Shown: positions 1 through 7,599 of the stretch, one piece after another
Position numbering within the stretch: the first letter of the stretch is position 1
Layout of the letters: every line of letters starts with the position of its first letter
Assembly: GCA_902558435.1 (NCBI GenBank)
Contig: CACEDU010000007.1
Location: forward strand, 1 to 62,343
Reading direction: 5' to 3'
Source: an uncultured Pelagibacteraceae bacterium
GTDB lineage: Bacteria > Pseudomonadota > Alphaproteobacteria > Pelagibacterales > Pelagibacteraceae
Length of the DNA: 62,343 nucleotides
Notes under the pieces: generated by a model
The model's input: only the letters and a program-made list of their open reading frames with translations
Database searches by the model: none
Told to the model about the DNA's origin: nothing
Position numbers and translations under genes: made by a program

Positions 1-2
1 AG

Positions 3-290
3 ATAAAAAACGAATATGAAGATAATTGGAAATCTATAAATAAAATGAGTCCATCTACATCTGTTCCTATAAGGGTATCAATTGAATCAAATAATATAGA
101 GAAATCGTTAAAATTAGAAAATGCTTTGGATAATTTAGATTTTGTAAATAATTATATAATTGAAAAGTTTGATAATAAAAAAATTGTATATAAAGTTTAT
201 TACAGTAGTAATCCCAAAAGATTTATAAAAGATATTTTATATTATGATATTAAAATTGATACTACTTCAAGTAACTGGAAAATGAAATGA
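3..290 (+). CDS. Partial hypothetical protein, DUF2066-like C-terminal end
   Basis: The reading frame is open to the left edge of the window, so only about the last 95 residues are seen; the ATG at 45 is probably internal because coding-like sequence continues upstream of it. The tail alternates short beta-type segments (PIRVSIES near the front, KIVYKVYYSS in the middle) and ends in a conserved-looking Trp (SSNWKMK). This resembles the C-terminal end of DUF2066 proteins, which in many proteobacteria lie directly before hda. The stop overlaps the next start (ATGA), so the two are translationally coupled. Family assignment is by pattern and gene order only; function unknown. Confidence 0.55.
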   Translation: MKNEYEDNWKSINKMSPSTSVPIRVSIESNNIEKSLKLENALDNLDFVNNYIIEKFDNKKIVYKVYYSSNPKRFIKDILYYDIKIDTTSSNWKMK

Positions 291-943
291 GTGAATTAAA
301 TCAACTTCTTCTAGAGTTAGATTATAAAATTAATTTTAATGAACATGATTTTTATTTATCGAAAAGCAACTCTAAAGCATTTAATTTAATTAATAGTTGG
401 CCAGATTGGGATAAAAAAATATTAAACTTATCGGGCGAAAAATTCTCTGGAAAAAGTCACTTGGCAAATATTTTTAAGTCAAAATCTAATGCATTTTTAA
501 TAAAAGGAAATAAGATTGATAATTCAATATTTAAAAGTCTTAAATTACATGAAAGTATTATTATAGATGATTTTGAAGAGTGTCACGAAGAGCAAATACT
601 TTATTCAATTTTTAATCTAATAGATCAGGATAGTAAGTATTTACTAATAAACTCAATAAAACCAATTAATGAAATTAAATTCAAGCTACCTGATTTAGTA
701 TCAAGATCAAAAAATTGTCTTTACGTTAAAATTGAAAGTCCAGATGATGAATTACTTTTTGCTATAATTTTAAAGAATTTTTCTGATCGTCAGATAAAAA
801 TTGAGAAAAAAATTATAAATTTCATAATTAGCAGAATAGATAGATCTTATAGAAAAATTGATGAATTTATATATAAAATTGACGAGTTAAGTTTAAAAAA
901 AAAAAAACCAATAGATTTTAAAACTATAAAAGAGATTTTGTAA
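287..943 (+). CDS. hda: DnaA-related regulatory ATPase (Hda/HdaA-like)
   Basis: A 218-residue AAA+ protein homologous to the ATPase domain of DnaA. Walker A is visible as GEKFSGKS (residues 50-57) and Walker B as IIIDD (91-95). The protein lacks the long DNA-binding domain IV of true DnaA and has the short length typical of Hda. Hda with the DNA-loaded sliding clamp promotes hydrolysis of DnaA-ATP and so limits re-initiation. The N-terminus LNQLLLEL could be the clamp-binding segment, although the usual QxxLxL form is only loosely matched. It starts within the stop of the preceding gene and ends one base before the aspS start, giving a tight three-gene unit. A DnaA paralogue of another role is the main alternative. 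Confidence 0.82.
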   Translation: MSELNQLLLELDYKINFNEHDFYLSKSNSKAFNLINSWPDWDKKILNLSGEKFSGKSHLANIFKSKSNAFLIKGNKIDNSIFKSLKLHESIIIDDFEECHEEQILYSIFNLIDQDSKYLLINSIKPINEIKFKLPDLVSRSKNCLYVKIESPDDELLFAIILKNFSDRQIKIEKKIINFIISRIDRSYRKIDEFIYKIDELSLKKKKPIDFKTIKEIL

Positions 944-944
944 A

Positions 945-2729
945 TTGAATAAATATAGAACTCATACCTGTGGAGAATTGACTAAACTGGATAGAGAAAA
1001 AGAAATTTCTCTATCTGGTTGGATTAATAAAAAAAGAGACCATGGAAATCTATTATTTATAGATTTAAGAGATAATTTTGGAATTACACAATGTGTTATA
1101 GAGAAAAGTAATGAAATTTTTAGGAAAATTGAAAAACTTTCTTTAGAAACAGTAATAAAAATTACCGGAACAGTTATTGAGAGATCAGATGAAACAATAA
1201 ATAAAAATATTTCTACTGGAGAAATAGAAGTCAAAATAAACAATATTGATATACTTGGTGAAACTAAGGAATTGCCAATGCCAGTCTTTTCTGATCAAGA
1301 ATATTCTGAGGAAATTAGACTTAAGTATAGATTTTTAGATTTGAGAAGAAAAAAAATACATGAAAATATTATTTTGAGATCTAAAGTCATATCATTTATC
1401 AGAAACGAAATGCAAAAACTAGGTTTTTTAGAATTTCAAACTCCAATATTAACATCTTCTAGTCCTGAAGGCGCAAGAGATTTCCTTGTCCCAAGCAGAT
1501 TAAATCCTGGTAAATTTTATGCATTACCACAAGCACCTCAACAATTTAAGCAACTCATTATGGTTTCTGGTTTTGACAAATATTTTCAAATAGCACCATG
1601 TTTTAGAGATGAAGATGCAAGAGCAGATAGAAGTCCTGGTGAATTCTATCAACTTGATATGGAAATGTCATTTGTTGAACAAGAGGATGTGTTCAATGTA
1701 ATTGAGACATTATTTTTAAAGTTATTCAAAAAATTCAGTAATAAAAAAATTCTTCATGAAAAATTTCCAAGAATTGCCTTTGAAGATGCATTACTTAAAT
1801 ATGGAACTGACAAACCTGACTTAAGAAATCCATTAGAAATTTCAGATTTAACAAATATTTTTAAGAGAGATGATGTTAAATTTGAAATATTTAAAAAATT
1901 AGTCAAAAGTGGCTCAATAGTTAGAGCGATAGTAACTAAAAATACCAAAGATAAGCCTAGAAGTTTTTTTGATGGAATTGATAAATGGGCAAAAGACCAA
2001 GGTTCTTCTGGTCTTGCATATTTTACGTTAGAAAAAGAAGATAAAATTAGTGCAAAGGGGCCGATAGGAAAATTTTTTTCAGAAACTTCGTTATCGGAAA
2101 TTATTAGAAAAACAAATGCAAATATTGGAGATACTGTTTTTCTTTCTTGTGGAAAAAAAGAAGATGTGGAAAAAATATTAAGTGTTGCAAGAAACAAAAT
2201 AGCAGATGACTTAAATTTAATAGATAATGGGATATTTTCATTTTGTTGGATTGTTGATTATCCAATGTATGAGATTGACGAAACAGACAAAAAGATAAAA
2301 TTTAGTCATAATCCATTTTCTATGCCTCAAGGAGAAATAGATAAATTAGATTTATCTAATCCATTAAATATTAAAGCTTTCCAATATGATATTGTTTGTA
2401 ATGGGATTGAATTATCATCAGGGGCTATAAGAAATCATGTTCCTGAATTAATGTATAAATTATTTGAAATTGTTGGATATTCAAAAGATGATGTTGATAG
2501 TAAATTTAGCGGAATGATAAATGCCTTAAGTTACGGAGCACCACCCCATGGTGGAATTGCCCCTGGAATCGACAGAATTGTTATGCTTTTAGCAAATGAA
2601 AAAAATATTAGAGAAGTTACCATGTTTCCAATGAACCAAAATGCACAAGATTTGATGATGAGTGCACCATCTGAAATTTCAGACGATCAACTCAAAGAGC
2701 TTAATTTAACAATTAAAAAGAAAAAATAA
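945..2729 (+). CDS. aspS: Aspartate--tRNA ligase
   Basis: A 594-residue bacterial-type class II aminoacyl-tRNA synthetase charging tRNA-Asp in the cytoplasm. An N-terminal OB-fold anticodon-binding domain (about 1-105, SGWINKKRDHGNLLF) is followed by motif 2 around residues 219-235 (FRDEDARADRSPGEF), an inserted GAD domain and motif 3 (GIAPGIDRIVMLL) near 533-545. Length is normal for the bacterial enzyme. The start is TTG at 945: the ATG codons of the frame lie far inside conserved sequence, and TTG sits one base after the hda stop. Whether it is discriminating (Asp only) or also charges tRNA-Asn cannot be decided here. The stop abuts the stop of the convergent gene. Confidence 0.97.
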   Translation: MNKYRTHTCGELTKLDREKEISLSGWINKKRDHGNLLFIDLRDNFGITQCVIEKSNEIFRKIEKLSLETVIKITGTVIERSDETINKNISTGEIEVKINNIDILGETKELPMPVFSDQEYSEEIRLKYRFLDLRRKKIHENIILRSKVISFIRNEMQKLGFLEFQTPILTSSSPEGARDFLVPSRLNPGKFYALPQAPQQFKQLIMVSGFDKYFQIAPCFRDEDARADRSPGEFYQLDMEMSFVEQEDVFNVIETLFLKLFKKFSNKKILHEKFPRIAFEDALLKYGTDKPDLRNPLEISDLTNIFKRDDVKFEIFKKLVKSGSIVRAIVTKNTKDKPRSFFDGIDKWAKDQGSSGLAYFTLEKEDKISAKGPIGKFFSETSLSEIIRKTNANIGDTVFLSCGKKEDVEKILSVARNKIADDLNLIDNGIFSFCWIVDYPMYEIDETDKKIKFSHNPFSMPQGEIDKLDLSNPLNIKAFQYDIVCNGIELSSGAIRNHVPELMYKLFEIVGYSKDDVDSKFSGMINALSYGAPPHGGIAPGIDRIVMLLANEKNIREVTMFPMNQNAQDLMMSAPSEISDDQLKELNLTIKKKK

Positions 2730-3554
2730 TTATTTCTTTCCTTTAAGACTTATTTTTACATCAGATAAATCTACTAATTTCTTTTTATAATTGCTTCTTA
2801 CAAATCCTTTACTAGTAATATCTTTCACTAACTTTAAGAATTGAGTTTTATCTTCGCTATTATCGTCTGCACCAGCTTCATCTAATATTTCAGATCCTCC
2901 AATAGAAGGTGTATGAGCAAGATCTTCTCTATTTAGATAGGAAATTGCTAATTCTCTAAAAATATAATCTAGAATCGATGTTGCGCTTAAAATTCTATCA
3001 TTTCCAAATACTTTTCCAGAGGGTTCAAACTTAGTATCTACAAATGCATTTACAAATTCATCTAAAGGAACTCCATACTGTAATCCAAGAGAAACAGCTA
3101 TCGCAAAGTTGTTCATTGTTGCTTTTACTAATTCACCTTCTTTACTTGTATCTATAAATATTTCTCCTATTTTTCCATCCTCATATTCGCCAGTATGTAG
3201 ATATACCTTGTGGTCTCCAATTGATGCTTTTTGAATATATCCCTTTCTTCTATCTGGCATACTAAATCTTCTTCCATTATTTTCCTTGATATTTTTTGTT
3301 AATGTTTCCTGATTAATCTTAAAATTATTATTTTGTTCAGGTTTAGGAAGCTCATTTTCAACCGTATTTACATTATTTTTTTGAATTTTTTCTAAATTTT
3401 TTGTTTTTCTATTATCTAATTTTACATCTAATATCTCAAATTTGCCGTCATCTCTTTTTTCAATATTTTGGATGCTTTTTTCGTCAATATCATCAAGGTA
3501 ATGACTTACTTTAAAGCTACAGGTATAGTATGTCTCTACTAAATATTTTGCCAT
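2730..3554 (-). CDS. Free-standing NrdJ C-terminal-like protein
   Basis: This 274-residue protein matches the C-terminal region of alphaproteobacterial vitamin B12-dependent ribonucleotide reductase NrdJ, in particular the stretch from about 96 to 215 ([70 protein letters not shown]). The N-terminal part (1-55) is a separate small domain ([33 protein letters not shown] region) joined by a low-complexity Asn/Lys/Glu linker (about 55-95). The catalytic ten-stranded barrel of NrdJ is absent from the protein and its neighbourhood, and the only cysteine is Cys12, so neither reductase chemistry nor a TSCPD cysteine motif is possible. It is monocistronic, divergent from the NDUFA12 gene. Actual role unknown; possibly a nucleotide- or RNR-associated regulatory protein. 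Confidence 0.72.
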   Translation of the reverse strand: MAKYLVETYYTCSFKVSHYLDDIDEKSIQNIEKRDDGKFEILDVKLDNRKTKNLEKIQKNNVNTVENELPKPEQNNNFKINQETLTKNIKENNGRRFSMPDRRKGYIQKASIGDHKVYLHTGEYEDGKIGEIFIDTSKEGELVKATMNNFAIAVSLGLQYGVPLDEFVNAFVDTKFEPSGKVFGNDRILSATSILDYIFRELAISYLNREDLAHTPSIGGSEILDEAGADDNSEDKTQFLKLVKDITSKGFVRSNYKKKLVDLSDVKISLKGKK

Positions 3555-3671
3555 TTAATCCTCTTATTTATTTAAAAATTGAATCTTAAAGATATAATAT
3601 ATATAGAAATTTAAAATTTTAGTCTAATTTAATTTTTTACAATTTTGAATTGAAAAAAAAAATAACTTTTT

Positions 3672-4031
3672 ATGTTGACAGTAATTAAACAAATTTTTAC
3701 CTGGTGGAATCAACAAACATTAGGAACGAGATTGCAAATATTTTTTTCAGGAAAAAAAGTTGGGGAAGATAAAAATGGAAACAAATATTATGAAAGCAAA
3801 TCAGGAAGAAGATGGGTAATATACAATGGAGAGGTTGAGGCATCAAAAATACCTAATGAGTGGTACTCTTGGATGCATTATATTAATAATAAAATAGAGA
3901 ATAATCATAACTTTAAAAAATATGATTGGCAGAAAGAACATTTGCCTAATCAAACTGGATCAGAAAATTCCTATCATCCAAAAAAATATAATAATGCTGT
4001 TAAAAAAAAATATAAAAGCTGGAAAAATTAA
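3672..4031 (+). CDS. NADH:ubiquinone oxidoreductase accessory subunit, NDUFA12 family
   Basis: A 119-residue member of the NDUFA12/B17.2 family, an accessory subunit of respiratory complex I found in alphaproteobacteria and mitochondria. Family hallmarks are GTRLQIFFSGKKVGEDKNGN near the N-terminus, then YYES, RRWVIYNGEVEASKIPNEW (about 46-64) and WMHY. The C-terminal tail is short and basic. It would act on the cytoplasmic side of the inner membrane at the complex I arm. Its 3' end overlaps the start of the DUF2155 gene, an arrangement I recall as common in alphaproteobacteria, where both often sit close to acc genes. Confidence 0.9.
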   Translation: MLTVIKQIFTWWNQQTLGTRLQIFFSGKKVGEDKNGNKYYESKSGRRWVIYNGEVEASKIPNEWYSWMHYINNKIENNHNFKKYDWQKEHLPNQTGSENSYHPKKYNNAVKKKYKSWKN

Positions 4032-4398
4032 CTATTTATTATTAACAGTTTTAATTACTTTTATTATAAATAATGTATTTGCTAACTCCTTGCCAAAAAG
4101 TGAGACAACTGCGGAGTTAAGTGTTCTTGATAAAGTTAGTTCAAAAAATACCAATATTAAATTACAAGTTGGCGAAGAAATTTCTTTTCAAAATTTACGT
4201 ATTAAAATTTTGAAGTGTTATAATTCAGAGTTCGATGATGACCCAGAAGTAACAGCTTATATGCAAGTTAAGGATAAAACAATGAATGATAACGATAAAG
4301 TATTCGTTTTTAATGATTGGACATTTGCATCAAGTCCATCTATCAAACCATTTGACCATCCAGTTTACGACGTTTGGTTAAAAAAATGTTATAGTTAA
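3994..4398 (+). CDS. DUF2155 domain protein, exported
   Basis: An exported protein of about 134 residues. I place the start at ATG 3994 rather than at an earlier ATG (3922), because only the later start gives a normal signal peptide: a short Lys-rich n-region, a hydrophobic core (YLLLTVLITFIINNVFA) and a cleavage-like ANS. The mature part carries the DUF2155 pattern: LSVLDKVSSKN, a beta-rich middle with ILKCYN, then FNDWTFASSPSIKPFDHPVYDVWLKKC at the end. The two cysteines (in ILKCYN and at the C-terminus) could form a disulfide. It overlaps the NDUFA12 gene by 38 bases in another frame, and its TAA shares TTAA with the stop of the convergent accC. Function of DUF2155 is not known. Confidence 0.82.
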   Translation: MLLKKNIKAGKINYLLLTVLITFIINNVFANSLPKSETTAELSVLDKVSSKNTNIKLQVGEEISFQNLRIKILKCYNSEFDDDPEVTAYMQVKDKTMNDNDKVFVFNDWTFASSPSIKPFDHPVYDVWLKKCYS

Positions 4399-5732
4399 AT
4401 AATTTTCTCGTTATCTAACCAACTTACATTGAAGTCAGATGTGATAAATTTTTTATTATTTAGCAATACTTTATGTAGATCTATTGTTGTTGTTATCCCT
4501 TCGATAATAAATTCATCTAGAGATCTCAACATTCTCTGAATTGCTTCTTCTCTATTTCTTCCATGAGTTATCACTTTACAAACCATACTGTCATAATAAG
4601 GTGTAATTTTATATCCTTGGTATATAGATCCATCAACTCTTGTTCTAAAGCCAGATGGCTGATGGCACATACCTATTTTACCTGGCGATGGTTGAAAATT
4701 ATTGCTGGGATCTTCAGCATTAATTCTACATTCTATTGCATGGCCTCTGGGGTTTATGTCACTTTGTTTCAACGCTGTTTCACCTGAAAAAGCTATCCAA
4801 ATTTGTTCCTTAATAATATCTATCCCAGTCACCATTTCAGTAACTGGATGCTCAACTTGAACTCTTGTATTCATCTCCAAAAAATAGAATTTTCCGTCCT
4901 CATATATAAATTCAACAGTTCCAGCTCCTTCGTAACCAATTTTATTTACCATATTTATAGTCTTCTCAAACAGATCTTTTCTAATAGTATCATCTAAAAC
5001 AGGACTAGGGGTTTCTTCTATAAGTTTCTGATGTCTTCGCTGGACTGAACAATCTCTTTCATGCAAATGAACAGTTCTATTCTTGCCAGATAAAACCTGC
5101 ACTTCTATATGTCTGGGGTTTTGAAAAAATTTTTCTATGTAAACTTCATCATTACCAAAAAATTTTTTTGCCTCTTGTTGAGCTGTGATAAAAAGATTTT
5201 CAAAATCTTCTAACTTCTTCACAATTTTCATTCCTTTTCCTCCACCTCCACCTGATGCCTTAATTAGAACTGGAAATCCTACTTTTTCGCATATTTTTTT
5301 TGCTTCACTTACATCTTTTATTCCACCTTCAGACCCTTCTATTACTGGAAGTCCATAATTTTTAGCAACTTTTTTAGCTTCAATTTTATCACCCATCATT
5401 TTAATTAAATTAGATGAGGGACCTATAAATTTTATATTATTATCCTCTAAAATTTTTGCAAATTCGAAATTTTCTGATAGAAAACCATATCCAGGATGTA
5501 CTGCTTCTGCACCTGTTAGTTCAATAGCCGACATAATCGCGGGTATATTTAAATAACTTAATGATGGTTGATGTGGACCTACGCAAATACTTTCGTCTGC
5601 TAATCTCACATGCATACTTTCTCTATCCACATCCGAATGAATAGCTACTGTTGCAATTCCCCACTCCTTACAGGCTCTAATTACGCGCACTGCTATCTCG
5701 CCTCTATTAGCTATAAGTATTTTCTTAAACAT
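4395..5732 (-). CDS. accC: Acetyl-CoA carboxylase, biotin carboxylase subunit
   Basis: A 445-residue ATP-grasp enzyme that carboxylates biotin on AccB using ATP and bicarbonate, the first half-reaction of acetyl-CoA carboxylase. Visible features are the N-terminal KILIANRGEIAVRVIRA fold, HPGYGFLSEN (79-88), the glycine-rich ATP loop KASGGGGGKG (158-167), ERDCSVQRRHQK (225-236) and the active-site EMNTRVQVEHPVTE (286-299). Length is that of a stand-alone subunit; no biotinyl or carboxyltransferase domain is fused. It lies three bases downstream of accB and is transcribed with aroQ-accB. The stop overlaps that of DUF2155 in four bases. Confidence 0.97.
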   Translation of the reverse strand: MFKKILIANRGEIAVRVIRACKEWGIATVAIHSDVDRESMHVRLADESICVGPHQPSLSYLNIPAIMSAIELTGAEAVHPGYGFLSENFEFAKILEDNNIKFIGPSSNLIKMMGDKIEAKKVAKNYGLPVIEGSEGGIKDVSEAKKICEKVGFPVLIKASGGGGGKGMKIVKKLEDFENLFITAQQEAKKFFGNDEVYIEKFFQNPRHIEVQVLSGKNRTVHLHERDCSVQRRHQKLIEETPSPVLDDTIRKDLFEKTINMVNKIGYEGAGTVEFIYEDGKFYFLEMNTRVQVEHPVTEMVTGIDIIKEQIWIAFSGETALKQSDINPRGHAIECRINAEDPSNNFQPSPGKIGMCHQPSGFRTRVDGSIYQGYKITPYYDSMVCKVITHGRNREEAIQRMLRSLDEFIIEGITTTIDLHKVLLNNKKFITSDFNVSWLDNEKII

Positions 5733-5735
5733 GAA

Positions 5736-6158
5736 TTAGTCTAGAGTAACTATTGTTTGACCAAACTCCACCGGCTGTCCATCTTCAACAGTTATTTCTT
5801 TAACAATACCATCTATTGGACTTGGGACATGATTCATTGTTTTCATTGCCTCTACAATCATAACAGTGTCACCCTTTTTAATTTTCTGACCTGTTTCAAT
5901 AAATTTTTTACCCCCAGGTTCAGGTGCAAGATAAGCTGTACCAATTATTGGAGAAGTTATTTTTTTTGAGTTATCTATTGGAATTTCCTTTTTTTGAATT
6001 TTATTTTCATTTATTGGTGATGAAGTTTCAATATGCTTAGTAGATCTATTTTTTGAAATTTTGACCTTAATATCTTTTTCTGTATACTCTATTTCTGTAA
6101 GATTAAATTCATCTAAATAATCATTCAGCTCTTTAATTATATTTTTGTTAATTTTCAT
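5736..6158 (-). CDS. accB: Acetyl-CoA carboxylase, biotin carboxyl carrier protein
   Basis: A 140-residue biotin carrier of acetyl-CoA carboxylase. The C-terminal biotinyl domain spans about 68-140 with the biotin-accepting Lys106 in EAMKTMNH (family form EAMKMMN) and the thumb-like loop YLAPEPGGKKF (76-86) typical of AccB. The N-terminal third (INKNIIKELNDYLDEFNLTEIEY) is the usual helix-strand module, followed by a flexible Lys/Ser/Pro-rich linker (35-65). The start overlaps the end of aroQ by 11 bases, so translation of the two is probably coupled. Partner: AccC directly downstream; AccA and AccD are not in the window. Confidence 0.95.
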   Translation of the reverse strand: MKINKNIIKELNDYLDEFNLTEIEYTEKDIKVKISKNRSTKHIETSSPINENKIQKKEIPIDNSKKITSPIIGTAYLAPEPGGKKFIETGQKIKKGDTVMIVEAMKTMNHVPSPIDGIVKEITVEDGQPVEFGQTIVTLD

Positions 6159-6591
6159 TTCTTAATATCTCATGCATTGAATTTATGGCTAAAATGTAGC
6201 CATTTGTTCCAAGTCCACAAATTATTCCGGTAACAACTGCACTGATAAGTGATTTGTGCCTAAAATCCTCTCTTTTATAAATATTCGAAATATGAACTTC
6301 AATTATAGGTTTTTTAAAAATACTAAGCGCATCTCTAATCGCAACCGATGTATGGCTATATCCTGCAGCATTTATAATTATTCCATCATAAGTTTTCCTA
6401 GAATCTTGGATAATATTTACAATATCTCCTTCAACATTTGATTGTTTAATATCTAAATTAAAATTTAATTCATTTGCCCTTTTTTGACAAATTTCTTCAA
6501 GATATTTATAATCTTTGCTACCATATTGGGTTTGTTCTCTCTCACCTAATAGATTAAGATTGGGACCGTTAATAATTATTATTTTACTCAT
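6148..6591 (-). CDS. aroQ: 3-dehydroquinate dehydratase, type II
   Basis: A 147-residue type II dehydroquinase of the shikimate pathway (3-dehydroquinate to 3-dehydroshikimate). Motifs: NGPNLNLLGERE (8-19), catalytic Tyr23 in TQYGS, NAAGYSHTS (74-82), and EVHISNIYKREDFR (98-111) with the catalytic His100. Length is normal for the dodecameric family. Gene order aroQ-accB-accC recurs in alphaproteobacteria and many other bacteria. Its start codon is only 16 bases from the start of the divergent thiS, so the promoters of both must overlap each other or lie inside coding sequence. Confidence 0.96.
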   Translation of the reverse strand: MSKIIIINGPNLNLLGEREQTQYGSKDYKYLEEICQKRANELNFNLDIKQSNVEGDIVNIIQDSRKTYDGIIINAAGYSHTSVAIRDALSIFKKPIIEVHISNIYKREDFRHKSLISAVVTGIICGLGTNGYILAINSMHEILRNEN

Positions 6592-6607
6592 TGAAACCTT
6601 ATATTAT

Positions 6608-6826
6608 ATGAAGAAAAAAAATAAAATAAAAATAGTTGTGAATGGTAAGCATTTGTCAGTAAAAATAAAATTTTCTTTAAAAAATCTTATCGAAAAATTA
6701 AAAACTCCAATTAACAAAGTTGCAATTGAATTAAATGAGGAAATAATTGATAAAAAAAAACTAAGTAAAATTTTTTTAAAAAATAAAGATAAAATAGAAA
6801 TTGTTCATTTTATAGGAGGAGGTTAA
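6608..6826 (+). CDS. thiS: Thiamine biosynthesis sulfur carrier ThiS
   Basis: A 72-residue ubiquitin-like sulfur carrier ending in Gly-Gly-Gly (VHFIGGG); its C-terminus is thiocarboxylated and donates sulfur for the thiazole ring. The start chosen is ATG 6608 because the 31 extra residues of the longer frame run into aroQ and do not fit the family, while MKKKNKIKIVVNGK gives the first beta strand at the right place. The stop overlaps the thiG start (TAATG), so the carrier and its synthase are coupled. There is no space upstream for a thiamine pyrophosphate riboswitch. Confidence 0.9.
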   Translation: MKKKNKIKIVVNGKHLSVKIKFSLKNLIEKLKTPINKVAIELNEEIIDKKKLSKIFLKNKDKIEIVHFIGGG

Positions 6827-7599
6827 TGAATTTAGATCTCTTAAAAATTGCAAATAAAAAATTCAAATCTAGACTTATAGTTGGAACTGGTAAATATAAA
6901 AATATGCAAGAGTGTGCAAAAGCCATTAAAATTTCTGGGGCACAGATTGTTACAGTAGCTGTTAGAAGAGTAAATATATCTGATACTTCAAAACCAATAT
7001 TGATGGATTATATTGATCCAAAAAAAATAATGTACTTACCGAATACAGCAGGATGTTTTACTTCAAAAGATGCATTAAGAACACTAAGACTCGCAAGAGA
7101 AATAGGAGGTTGGAAAATAGTAAAACTTGAAGTTCTAGGAGATAAAAAAAATTTATTTCCAGATATGATAGAAACGCTTAAATCGACAGAAGTTTTAACT
7201 AAGGAAGGTTTTAAAGTAATGGTTTATTGTAATGATGACCCTCTTATGTGTAAAAGATTGGAAAATTCTGGAGCAGCTGCAATTATGCCATTAGCAGCTC
7301 CAATTGGATCTGGACTTGGTATTCAAAATAAAACAAATATAAAAATTCTTAGAAACCAAACAAAAGTTCCATTGATCATTGATGCAGGTATCGGACAAGC
7401 CTCTGATGCAGTTGAAGCTATGGAGCTAGGATGTGACGCAGTCTTAATTAATACTGCAATCGCAAAAGCAAAAAACCCATTTCAAATGGCGGAGTCGATG
7501 AAATACGCGGTAATATCTGGCAGAAAGTCGTTTCTTTCTGGAAGAATTATTCCAAATCTTAGAGGTTCAGCCTCAACAACAAATAAAGGATTAATCTAA
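6826..7599 (+). CDS. thiG: Thiazole synthase
   Basis: A 257-residue TIM-barrel enzyme that forms the thiazole phosphate of thiamine from deoxyxylulose phosphate, dehydroglycine and ThiS-thiocarboxylate. The Schiff-base Lys100 is in WKIVKLEVLGD; other family segments are SRLIVGTGKY (15-24), TVAVRRVN, LPNTAGCFTS, MPLAAPIGSG and the phosphate-binding VPLIIDAGIGQASDA. Length is standard. It is fused transcriptionally to thiS. Published work describes SAR11 as unable to make the pyrimidine half of thiamine but able to make the thiazole; these two genes fit that picture. The stop overlaps that of the convergent RNase E/G gene as CTAA. Confidence 0.96.
   Translation: MNLDLLKIANKKFKSRLIVGTGKYKNMQECAKAIKISGAQIVTVAVRRVNISDTSKPILMDYIDPKKIMYLPNTAGCFTSKDALRTLRLAREIGGWKIVKLEVLGDKKNLFPDMIETLKSTEVLTKEGFKVMVYCNDDPLMCKRLENSGAAAIMPLAAPIGSGLGIQNKTNIKILRNQTKVPLIIDAGIGQASDAVEAMELGCDAVLINTAIAKAKNPFQMAESMKYAVISGRKSFLSGRIIPNLRGSASTTNKGLI

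Noticed and set aside
3922..3993. Longer start for the DUF2155 protein
   Set aside because: It would place about 24 non-hydrophobic residues before the signal peptide and increase the overlap with the NDUFA12 gene.
6592..6607. Possible thiamine pyrophosphate riboswitch before thiSG
   Set aside because: Only 16 bases separate the divergent starts, and no riboswitch motif was seen in the adjacent sequence.
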